Source: Hyphomicrobiales bacterium
GTDB taxonomy: Bacteria > Pseudomonadota > Alphaproteobacteria > Rhizobiales > Rhizobiaceae
NCBI GenBank assembly: GCA_900471485.1
Contig: UCEU01000041.1
Location: forward strand, 79,896-143,895
DNA length: 64,000 nt
Reading direction: 5' to 3'
The notes under the pieces are model-generated. The model searched no databases, was not told the DNA's origin, and saw only the letters and a list, made by a program, of their open reading frames with translations. A program made the position numbers and the translations under genes. How positions within the stretch are numbered: the stretch's first letter is position 1; each line of letters opens with the position of its first letter. Of the stretch, positions 34,195 to 42,055 are shown piece by piece.

Positions 34195-34796
34195 TCGCGG
34201 AAAGCGCGCCGTGGAAAGACCAACTGCTGAAAGACGCCGATCTGATTGAGCGGTGGGCCGTGAAGCAGCGTGCAAGCGAACGCGGGTCCATCCTCATTGA
34301 GAGAAAGGTATTCGTCTCAGCCTTCTCGATGCGGAAACTCATTGAGTGCGAGAAGGTCTCCAACGAAATCGAGGGGCGCGGCGTTCGAGCCGAGAGGTTC
34401 GACCTACAACTAGGTCAGAAGCTGGACTGGTGGAAGCGTCACTCGTTCTGGGAAGCGTTCGACATGGAGGCTCCTGCTACCTGCTCACTCGGCGTCGGCG
34501 ACCTGCTAGACATCATCGTCCACAGCAAGGTCTTTTCGGAATGCGTCTACGCTGAGAACGATCTTCGGGTCAGCGGCTTCTTCGTCACGTCCGATCGCAG
34601 GGACAACCACCTCTGGCTTATCCCGCTCGCCGCCTACACCGACCTGATGCGTAGGATCGGCAACGACTACCCGGAGTTCAGGATCGTCTTTGACGGCGAT
34701 GGCAAGCACTTCTCTTGGCGAGGGCATGGCGAGCCCCCTATGCAAATCGCACAAAAGATGGAATCAATCGTCGAGAGCAGACTCAAACGCTCGTAG
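34191..34796 (+). CDS. Unknown cytoplasmic protein coupled to the membrane protein
   Basis: The 201-residue protein begins at ATG 34191 inside the end of the preceding gene. It has no signal or membrane helix. The first 60 residues are helical and charged (ERGSILIERKVFVSAFSMRK); the second half alternates strands and helices (GVGDLLDIIVHSKVFSECVY, LRVSGFFVTSDRRDN, HLWLIPLAAYTDLMRRIG). No catalytic motif is evident and I do not recognise the family. Coupling and shared composition indicate that it works with the membrane-anchored coiled-coil protein, perhaps as its effector or sensor partner. Confidence 0.75.
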   Translation: MIAESAPWKDQLLKDADLIERWAVKQRASERGSILIERKVFVSAFSMRKLIECEKVSNEIEGRGVRAERFDLQLGQKLDWWKRHSFWEAFDMEAPATCSLGVGDLLDIIVHSKVFSECVYAENDLRVSGFFVTSDRRDNHLWLIPLAAYTDLMRRIGNDYPEFRIVFDGDGKHFSWRGHGEPPMQIAQKMESIVESRLKRS

Positions 34797-35130
34797 TCCC
34801 GGCATGCGACCTCCCGGATGGCTCAGAGAAAAATCTCGATCGTGGCGTCCGCATCCGCCCGCCGATACCGTCGGATGTTCAGGCGAGCAGCCCCATCGCC
34901 GCACTCCACACTGTCCATGCAACCACCCTCTCACAACAATCTCCGCGAGCATATAGCACCCGTCACGCCGCCTTTGGCCACCCTCAAGCGCCCCCGACGC
35001 CAATATTAACTTCAGGTTAACCATATTCATCGACTACCATTGGTTTACGGCCCTTCGGGTCGTTGATTCGCAGTGAATGCGCGAGATTCGCGCGTGAGCG
35101 TGGAGACAGACGATTGCGGCACGCCGACAC
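34797..35130. other. Intergenic region before the cellulose operon
   Basis: About 330 bp without a supported gene. An AT-rich part at 35001-35035 contains TTAAC-TTCAG-GTTAA, a small inverted repeat, and is the most likely place for the cellulose operon promoter. No copy of the tRNA 3' end is visible that would mark the far end of an inserted element. Confidence 0.5.
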
Positions 35131-36144
35131 ATGAAGCTTCTGAGAATGATATCGCTTGCGGGCCTCGCCGGCATGCTGGCGGCCTGCACGTCTACAGGGA
35201 GTGTCAGGCAGCCGAACGCCGCCGAAACGGTTGCGAGCGAGCAGGCGCTGGCGCTACCGCCGCCGGGCGGCCCGTCGATCGTCAGCGTCGTGCAGCACCG
35301 GCGCGGCAACGGCGTCAAGCAGAATATCTCGCTTTTCACCTCGTCCTCTGTCCAGGGCCAGAATTATCTGAACATCCAGATGCTTGGCGCCAGTGGCTCG
35401 ACATCGGGCACAAGCGGCGCGCCCTACAGGATGATCAGCGAGAGCGGCATCTCGCGCGAGATGTTCTCGGCCGTCCCCGGCGTGCCGATGACGCGCTCGG
35501 CCACCTTCCTGCAAAACAGCTACGGCCCCTTCGGCTATGCCTCCGGCCGCAGCCGCGACGGCGATACCTGCATCTTCGCCTGGCAGCAGGTGCGCTCGAG
35601 CCGCAGCGCCATGACCCAGGCCCGCAACTTCGGCATGATCCAGGTCCGGCTGCGCCTGTGCGACGCGCGCGCCACCGAGCGCCAGCTGCTCGCCGTCGTC
35701 TACGGCTATACGATCATCGGCACCTTCGACGGCGAAATCTGGAACCCCTATGGTTCCCAGCAGGGCGCGGACCCCACCATCGGCCGCACCGGCAACCCGA
35801 TCTATCCCGATGCCGGCGGCTATCGCGACATGCCGATGGGGATCGGCTATGAGCCGCAGCCAGCGGTCGTCTCCCGCGCGCCGGCTGTGCGCCGTGCTTC
35901 CGCTCCCGTCCGCGCCGCCCCCGTGCAGGCGGCCCCCGTCCTTCCGCAGCCGATCGGCCCGCGCGTGCCCCTGCCCGATGCAACATCGGGTACGCAGCAG
36001 TCGGGCACGGTAACGCCTCCTTCACCGACAGCCGCTACGGTCCAGCAACAGACACAACAAAAGACAATGAGCGAGAGCGGCGTCAGCGTGCCCTCGCCCG
36101 ATTGCATAGGCGATGCGGCCATGACGGCCGCCTGCCGGAGATAG
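35131..36144 (+). CDS. bcsN: Cellulose biosynthesis lipoprotein BcsN
   Basis: The 337-residue protein has a lipoprotein signal with lipobox LAAC (cysteine at residue 19), so it is anchored in a membrane facing the periplasm, probably the outer membrane. The middle part (about 50-230) matches the CBP_BcsN family of Rhizobiales, known from its constant place in front of bcsA; its molecular role is not established. The C-terminal 100 residues are proline/alanine-rich and low-complexity. It is the first gene of the cellulose operon, 57 bp ahead of bcsA. Confidence 0.85.
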   Translation: MKLLRMISLAGLAGMLAACTSTGSVRQPNAAETVASEQALALPPPGGPSIVSVVQHRRGNGVKQNISLFTSSSVQGQNYLNIQMLGASGSTSGTSGAPYRMISESGISREMFSAVPGVPMTRSATFLQNSYGPFGYASGRSRDGDTCIFAWQQVRSSRSAMTQARNFGMIQVRLRLCDARATERQLLAVVYGYTIIGTFDGEIWNPYGSQQGADPTIGRTGNPIYPDAGGYRDMPMGIGYEPQPAVVSRAPAVRRASAPVRAAPVQAAPVLPQPIGPRVPLPDATSGTQQSGTVTPPSPTAATVQQQTQQKTMSESGVSVPSPDCIGDAAMTAACRR

Positions 36145-36154
36145 ACAGAACGGG

Positions 36155-36176
36155 CCGGGGCGCGAAAGCGCTCCGG
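36155..36176 (+). terminator. Hairpin between bcsN and bcsA
   Basis: CCGGGGCGC (36155-36163) pairs with GCGCTCCGG (36168-36176) across a GAAA loop with one mismatch, followed by TTTA. The GAAA tetraloop makes it stable. It may attenuate transcription or mark mRNA processing between the two genes. Confidence 0.45.
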
Positions 36177-36201
36177 TTTAAGGACCTTCGAAGGAACGCC
36201 G

Positions 36202-38391
36202 ATGCATAAAGCCCGCAGCATCATCATATGGGCAATCGTCACGATCTGCATCGTGGTGCTGATCACCCTGCCGGTGAACCTGCAGACGCAGTTGATCGCC
36301 AGCATCACCGTGGTCGCCTTCATGGCCATCATCAAGGGCCTGAAGGGAGACGGCATCTGGCGCCTCGTAGCGCTCGCCTTCGGCACCTCGATCGTGCTGC
36401 GCTATGTCTACTGGCGCACGACCAACACGCTGCCCCCCGTCAATCAGCTCGAAAACTTCATTCCCGGCCTGCTGCTCTATCTGGCTGAAATGTACAGCGT
36501 CGCCATGCTGGCGCTCAGCCTGTTCATCGTCGCGACGCCGCTGCCGCCGCGCCCATCGCGCGCCGCCAAGCTCGAGCGCTTCCCCCATGTCGACGTGTTC
36601 GTGCCCTCGTATAACGAGGATTCGCACCTGCTCGCCAATACGCTGGCGGCCGCCAAGGCGATGGATTATCCCGCCGACAAGCTGCATGTCTGGCTGCTCG
36701 ATGACGGCGGCACGCTGCAGAAGCGCAATTCCAACAAGCTGCTGGAAGCCCAGGCCGCAGTTGCCCGCCACAACGAGCTGAAGCAGCTCTGCGAGGATCT
36801 AGACGTCCACTACCTCACCCGCGAGCGTAATGAGCACGCCAAGGCCGGCAACCTCAACAACGGCATGGCGCATTCGACCGGCGAACTCATCGCCGTCTTC
36901 GACGCCGACCACGCGCCGGCCCGCGACTTCCTGAAGGAAACCGTCGGCTATTTCGACGACGATCCGAAGCTCTTTCTCGTCCAGACGCCGCACTTCTTCA
37001 TCAATCCCGATCCGCTGGAGCGCAACCTGCGCACCTTCGACAAGATGCCGAGCGAGAACGAGATGTTCTACGGCATCATCCAGCGCGGGCTCGACAAGTG
37101 GAACGCCGCCTTCTTCTGCGGCTCGGCCGCGGTGCTGAGCCGCAAGGCGCTGGAATCGCAGCAGGGCTTCAGCGGCATCAGCATCACCGAGGATTGCGAG
37201 ACGGCGCTGGCGCTGCACGGCAGCGGCTGGAACTCGATCTATGTCGACAAGCCGCTGATCGCCGGCCTGCAGCCCGCCACCTTCGCCAGTTTCATCGGCC
37301 AGCGCAGCCGCTGGGCGCAGGGCATGATGCAGATCCTGCGCTTCCGCTTCCCGCTCTTGAAGGGTGGCCTGACGCTGCCGCAGCGCTTCTGCTACATGTC
37401 GTCGACGCTCTTCTGGCTGTTCCCATTCCCGCGCACGATCTTCCTGTTCGCGCCGCTGTTCTACCTGTTCTTCGATCTCGAGATCTTCACGGCATCCGGC
37501 GGTGAGTTCCTGGCCTATACGCTGGCTTACATGCTCGTGAACCTGATGATGCAGAACTACCTCTATGGTTCGTTCCGCTGGCCGTGGATCTCCGAGCTCT
37601 ACGAATATGTGCAGACCGTGCATCTGCTTCCGGCCGTCGTCTCGGTCATGCTCAATCCGCGCAAGCCGACCTTCAAGGTCACCGCCAAGGATGAATCGAT
37701 CGCCGTCAGCCGCCTGTCGGAAATCAGCCGTCCGTTCTTCGTGATCTTCGCCGTGCAGCTCATCGCGCTCGCCGTCACCATCTTCCGCATCTACACCGAG
37801 CCCTACAAGGCCGACGTGACGCTGGTTGTCGGCGGCTGGAACGTCATCAACCTGATCATGGCCGGCTGCGCGCTGGGCGTCGTCTCCGAGCGCGGCGAAC
37901 GCGCCTCCTCGCGCCGCGTGCGCGTCAACCGCCGCTGCGAATTCGGCGTCAACGGCAAGTGGTACACGGCCTCGATCGAGGACGTCTCGGTCCATGGCGC
38001 CCGCCTGCACGTCTCCAACAAGCTGCTCGACCCGATGGTCGTCGGCGCCGAGGGCGAAATCCGCTTCCAGCCCTATAGCGGCGCGGAGGTGGAAACCCTG
38101 CCGCTCGTCATCCGCAACATCCAGCCAACCGGCGAGATCCTCACCGTCGGCTGCCAGTACATCCCGAAGAGCGCGCTCGACCATCGCCTGATCGCCGACC
38201 TGATGTTCGCCAATTCCGACCAGTGGACGCAGTTCCAGCAGGGCCGCCGCCACAATCCGGGCCTCATCCGCGGCACGATCTGGTTCCTCGGCCTGGCGCT
38301 TTACCAGACGAGCCGTGGTCTTGTTTACTTCTTCCGCAGCATGCGCCCCGAGCGCGAGCAGCAACAGCAGACAGCGAAGGCGAGCAACTGA
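36202..38391 (+). CDS. bcsA: Cellulose synthase catalytic subunit (UDP-forming)
   Basis: The 729-residue inner-membrane GT2 enzyme polymerises glucose from UDP-glucose into beta-1,4-glucan and extrudes it. The catalytic signatures are LDDGG (about 170-174), the metal-binding DAD (about 235-237), FFCGS (about 305), TED (about 328-330, general base) and QRSRW (about 368-372). Membrane helices flank the catalytic domain. A C-terminal PilZ domain has RRVRVNRR (from about 571) and DVSVHG (about 594-599), the two-part c-di-GMP site. AAGGA precedes ATG 36202. The stop codon overlaps bcsB. Confidence 0.97.
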   Translation: MHKARSIIIWAIVTICIVVLITLPVNLQTQLIASITVVAFMAIIKGLKGDGIWRLVALAFGTSIVLRYVYWRTTNTLPPVNQLENFIPGLLLYLAEMYSVAMLALSLFIVATPLPPRPSRAAKLERFPHVDVFVPSYNEDSHLLANTLAAAKAMDYPADKLHVWLLDDGGTLQKRNSNKLLEAQAAVARHNELKQLCEDLDVHYLTRERNEHAKAGNLNNGMAHSTGELIAVFDADHAPARDFLKETVGYFDDDPKLFLVQTPHFFINPDPLERNLRTFDKMPSENEMFYGIIQRGLDKWNAAFFCGSAAVLSRKALESQQGFSGISITEDCETALALHGSGWNSIYVDKPLIAGLQPATFASFIGQRSRWAQGMMQILRFRFPLLKGGLTLPQRFCYMSSTLFWLFPFPRTIFLFAPLFYLFFDLEIFTASGGEFLAYTLAYMLVNLMMQNYLYGSFRWPWISELYEYVQTVHLLPAVVSVMLNPRKPTFKVTAKDESIAVSRLSEISRPFFVIFAVQLIALAVTIFRIYTEPYKADVTLVVGGWNVINLIMAGCALGVVSERGERASSRRVRVNRRCEFGVNGKWYTASIEDVSVHGARLHVSNKLLDPMVVGAEGEIRFQPYSGAEVETLPLVIRNIQPTGEILTVGCQYIPKSALDHRLIADLMFANSDQWTQFQQGRRHNPGLIRGTIWFLGLALYQTSRGLVYFFRSMRPEREQQQQTAKASN

Positions 38392-41009
38392 TGAGGAAGC
38401 TGATCACCGCCTCCGCTCTCCTTCTCAGCGCCTCGGCCATCGCCTACGCGCAGAGCGCGCCCTTCGACATGTCCGGCGAGCGCCCAGCCGGCGCCCAGCC
38501 GATGGTCCCGCGCCTGACGCTGCCCTCGACGGCCCCGACCTCCGTGGCTCCTGCCGCGCCAGCGATACAGCCCGCAGCGCCGGTAACGCAGCCGGCACCT
38601 CCGGCCGTATCGGTTACGCCCGCCACACCGGCAGCCCCGGCACAGGCAACCGCGCCTGCCGCAACGCCGCCCTTCTATGCCGATCCGGCAAGGACACCGC
38701 AACAGCCGCAACCACAACCCCAGCCGCAGTCGATCACCACGACGCAGCCACCGGCACCCGTAGCCATCCCTCCCGCCGTCGTCCCCGCCACGGTAGCGCC
38801 GGCGCAGCAGGCCGCACCCTCGATGCCCGCCGCCCAGCGCCCGGCTACCGTGCAGGCCAATGCCGATACCGTCATCCGCTACATCGTGCCCTTCGCCAAG
38901 CTCGGCCTCGATGGCGAATATGACCGCAAGTCCTGGTCGGTCTACCTGACGCCGGAGCAGGCCGCAGCACCCGCGAAGTTCAATTTTTCGTACCAGAACG
39001 CCATCGTCGTCGCGCCGGAATCCTCCAAGCTCTCCATCCTGGTCAACAACCGGGTGATCGGCGAACAGCCGATTGGCTCGCCGGATGCCCAGTCCGACAT
39101 ATCCTTCAACATCCCGCCAGGCCTGCTGCAGCCGGGAGCAAACCTCGTCACCTTCGAGGCGAGCCACCGCCACCGCACGGATTGCACGATCGATTCCACC
39201 TACGAGCTGTGGTCCGATATCGACCCGGCCAAGACCTATCTGAGCTTTGCCGGCCGCGATGCCGCCAAGCTGTCGAGCACCGATGCGATCCGCGCCATCG
39301 GCGTCGACGGCGCCGGCAAGACGCAGTTCAATTTCGTCGTACCAGCCATGGAGCAACCCGGCACCACCAAGCCGCTGATGCGCCTGGCGCAGGGCCTTGC
39401 GGTCCTGAGCGGCATGCCGAACCAGACCTTCTCCTTCACCGCCGACAGCCTGCCGCCCTCGGGACCCGGCAAGATGGCCGTCGTCATCGGCACCCCGGCC
39501 GAACTGCAGCCGCTCTTCGCGGTGCCCGCCGCCGCGCAGACGGCGCCGCTCGCGACCTTCGTCACCGACCCGCGCTCCGGCTCGCCGATCCTGCTGATCA
39601 GCGGCCCTACATGGCCATCGATCGCGTCGGCGATCGACACCATCGTCTCGACCACCGACCGCTCGGTCAACGTAAGGCGCGACAGCATCGCCACCGAACG
39701 CTGGTCGGCACCGGATGCGCCGCTTCTCGTCTCGGATACGAAGATCGCCTTCTCGCAGCTCGGCGTGAAGACGACGGAGTTCTCCGGCCGCCGCTTCCGT
39801 ACCGGCTTCAATCTCGCCGTCCCCGCCGATTTCTACGCCAACGCCTATGGCGAAGCCACGATCCTCCTCGACGCCGCCTTCACCGAGAGCGTCCAGCCGG
39901 GCAGCCATATCGACATCTACGTCAACGGCAACATCGCCTCGACCGTGCCGATCACCTCGACCGGCGGCGGCATCTACCGGCACCTGCCGATCCGCGTCAC
40001 GATGCGCCATTTCAAACCCGGCCTGAATTCGATCGCGCTCGAAGCCATCCTGCGCACCAACGAGGACGACGTCTGCGTGCCCGGCACCAATGCCGGCGGC
40101 AGCCCGCGCTTCGCGCTGTTCGATACCAGCGAATTCCACATGCCGGATTTCGCCCGCATCGGCCAGCGTCCGAACCTGGCAGCCCTTGCCGGCACCGGCT
40201 ACCCCTTCAACCGCAGCCCGGACCCGACGCCGCTCTTCATCGACCGCGCCGATGCCGATACGCTCTCGGCGGCCGCCACAGTGCTGGCGCAAATGGCAAT
40301 GATGGCGGGCCGCCCGCTCGATCTGGAACCGTCCGCCTCGCCGAGCGCGATCGGCCAGCGTGATGCGATCTTCATCGGCTCGATCTCGCAGATGCCCGCC
40401 GCCGTCCTGTCGCAGCTCAACATCGCCACCACCAGCCAGGCAGCCTGGCGCCCTGCCTCCGCCGTTCAACCGACACAGGATGACGGCCGCGCGACGTTCG
40501 ACGAGTGGCGCTCCAAGGTCAGCGGCGGCGTATGGCGCGGCCAGATCACCTCGTTCCAGGAATGGCTGCGGCGCAACTTCGACATCTCCTCGAGCTCGCT
40601 GCAGTTCATCCCCGGCGCCGAGGCCCTGTTCACGCCGTCGAGCACCAACAGCTTCATGATCGCGCAGGGAACGAGTTCGTCCGGCGAATCCTCCTGGACC
40701 GTCGTCACCGCCCCCTCCTCCAAGGACCTGCGCGAGGGCGCCGAGGCGATGACGAGCCAGCAGAACTGGCCGGAGATCGCCGGGCACGTCACCACCTATT
40801 CCGGCAAGACCGGCAAGATCGACACGGTGCCCGTCACCCGCTTCGATTTCGTCGAATCGCAGGCCTCGACGCTCGCCAACTACCGCCTGATCGCCGCCAA
40901 CTGGCTCTCCACCAACATCCTCTCCTACGCCGTCCTGCTCGTCATCCTGTCGCTGCTGATCGGCCTGACGACATCGCGGATGCTGGCGCGGCTGGGACGC
41001 AAGGCGTGA
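38391..41009 (+). CDS. bcsB: Cellulose synthase regulatory/periplasmic subunit BcsB
   Basis: ATG 38391 overlaps the bcsA stop (TGATG), giving 872 residues. A Sec signal peptide (about 21 residues, ending AYAQS) is followed by a long proline/alanine-rich linker (about 40-155), the periplasmic carbohydrate-binding and ferredoxin-like domains, and one C-terminal membrane anchor (ILSYAVLLVILSLLIGLTT) that docks on BcsA. BcsB guides the nascent glucan through the periplasm and is needed for BcsA activity. The low-complexity linker is unusually long. It overlaps bcsZ by four bases. Confidence 0.95.
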   Translation: MRKLITASALLLSASAIAYAQSAPFDMSGERPAGAQPMVPRLTLPSTAPTSVAPAAPAIQPAAPVTQPAPPAVSVTPATPAAPAQATAPAATPPFYADPARTPQQPQPQPQPQSITTTQPPAPVAIPPAVVPATVAPAQQAAPSMPAAQRPATVQANADTVIRYIVPFAKLGLDGEYDRKSWSVYLTPEQAAAPAKFNFSYQNAIVVAPESSKLSILVNNRVIGEQPIGSPDAQSDISFNIPPGLLQPGANLVTFEASHRHRTDCTIDSTYELWSDIDPAKTYLSFAGRDAAKLSSTDAIRAIGVDGAGKTQFNFVVPAMEQPGTTKPLMRLAQGLAVLSGMPNQTFSFTADSLPPSGPGKMAVVIGTPAELQPLFAVPAAAQTAPLATFVTDPRSGSPILLISGPTWPSIASAIDTIVSTTDRSVNVRRDSIATERWSAPDAPLLVSDTKIAFSQLGVKTTEFSGRRFRTGFNLAVPADFYANAYGEATILLDAAFTESVQPGSHIDIYVNGNIASTVPITSTGGGIYRHLPIRVTMRHFKPGLNSIALEAILRTNEDDVCVPGTNAGGSPRFALFDTSEFHMPDFARIGQRPNLAALAGTGYPFNRSPDPTPLFIDRADADTLSAAATVLAQMAMMAGRPLDLEPSASPSAIGQRDAIFIGSISQMPAAVLSQLNIATTSQAAWRPASAVQPTQDDGRATFDEWRSKVSGGVWRGQITSFQEWLRRNFDISSSSLQFIPGAEALFTPSSTNSFMIAQGTSSSGESSWTVVTAPSSKDLREGAEAMTSQQNWPEIAGHVTTYSGKTGKIDTVPVTRFDFVESQASTLANYRLIAANWLSTNILSYAVLLVILSLLIGLTTSRMLARLGRKA

Positions 41010-42055
41010 GGCGCTGGCGCACATGGCTGGCGGCGGGCGGGATGGCGCTGGCAGCCATGTGCCAGCCGGCTGCGGCTCAGCGCGCGGCCGTCGATCCGGA
41101 CGCCTGGACCGCCTACAAGGCGAAGTTCCTCGACCCCAACGGCCGCATCGTCGACAATGCCAATGGCGGCATCAGCCATAGCGAGGGCCAGGGCTACGGC
41201 CTGCTTCTCTCCTACCTCGCCAACAGCCCGGCCGATTTCGAACAGATCTGGTACTTCACCCGCACCGAACTGCTGCTGCGCGACGACGGCCTCGCCGTCT
41301 GGAAGTGGAACCCGTCGACCACGCCGCATGTCACCGACGCCAACAACGCCACCGACGGCGACATGCTGATAGCCTATGCGCTGGCGCTCGCCGGCTCTGC
41401 CTGGAACAAGCCCGACTATGTCGAGGCGGGTGCTAAGATGGCCCGCGCCCTTCTCGCGCATGGCATCGTCAGCTGGGGCGGACGCACGATCCTCTTGCCT
41501 GGTGGCGAAGGCTTCGACGCCAAGGCCAGGCCTGATGGTCCCGTCATCAACCCCTCCTACTGGATCTTCGAGGCCATCCCGGTCATGGCGCTGCTTGCAC
41601 CGTCGGACATGTGGCAGAAACTCTCCGACGACGGCCTGACGCTCCTGCGCTCCATGCAGTTCGGGCCACGCAAGCTGCCGGCCGATTGGGTTAGCCTCCA
41701 CCGCCAGCCGGAGCCGGCGAAGGGCTTTGACGCCGAGTTCGGCTACAACGCCATCCGCATCCCGCTCTATCTCGCTCGCGCGGGAGTTTCGGACAAGGAT
41801 TTGCTGCTACGATTGCAGCAGGGAATCACAGCGGCGGACGGCATGCCCGCCACGATCGACCTGACGACCGGGCGGCCGAAACAGCTGCTCGATGACCCGG
41901 GTTATCGAATTGTTAACTATGTTGTGGCCTGTGTAACCGAAGGCACGAAGCTTCCCGCATCGTCCCGGCAGTTCACGCCGTCGCTCTACTATCCGTCAAC
42001 CCTCCAGCTATTGGGGTTGGCCTTCGTCGCGGAGAAACATCCGGAGTGTCTGTGA
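41006..42055 (+). CDS. bcsZ: Periplasmic endo-beta-1,4-glucanase (GH8)
   Basis: The start is GTG 41006 in a GTGA overlap with the bcsB stop, giving 349 residues. A signal peptide (about 28 residues, ending AAAQR) precedes a glycoside hydrolase family 8 barrel. The general acid lies in HSEGQGYG (about residues 57-64), and the acidic residue expected for catalysis is in FDAEFGYNAIRIPLYLA (about 245-260). BcsZ trims glucan chains and tunes cellulose fibre assembly; in Rhizobium the orthologue is called CelC2. The stop overlaps bcsK. Confidence 0.93.
   Translation: MRRWRTWLAAGGMALAAMCQPAAAQRAAVDPDAWTAYKAKFLDPNGRIVDNANGGISHSEGQGYGLLLSYLANSPADFEQIWYFTRTELLLRDDGLAVWKWNPSTTPHVTDANNATDGDMLIAYALALAGSAWNKPDYVEAGAKMARALLAHGIVSWGGRTILLPGGEGFDAKARPDGPVINPSYWIFEAIPVMALLAPSDMWQKLSDDGLTLLRSMQFGPRKLPADWVSLHRQPEPAKGFDAEFGYNAIRIPLYLARAGVSDKDLLLRLQQGITAADGMPATIDLTTGRPKQLLDDPGYRIVNYVVACVTEGTKLPASSRQFTPSLYYPSTLQLLGLAFVAEKHPECL

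Noticed and set aside
32138..35130. A search for an att duplicate of the tRNA 3' end and for an integrase
   Set aside because: By eye no second copy of the T-arm/CCA end and no recombinase-like gene were found, so no attachment site is claimed.
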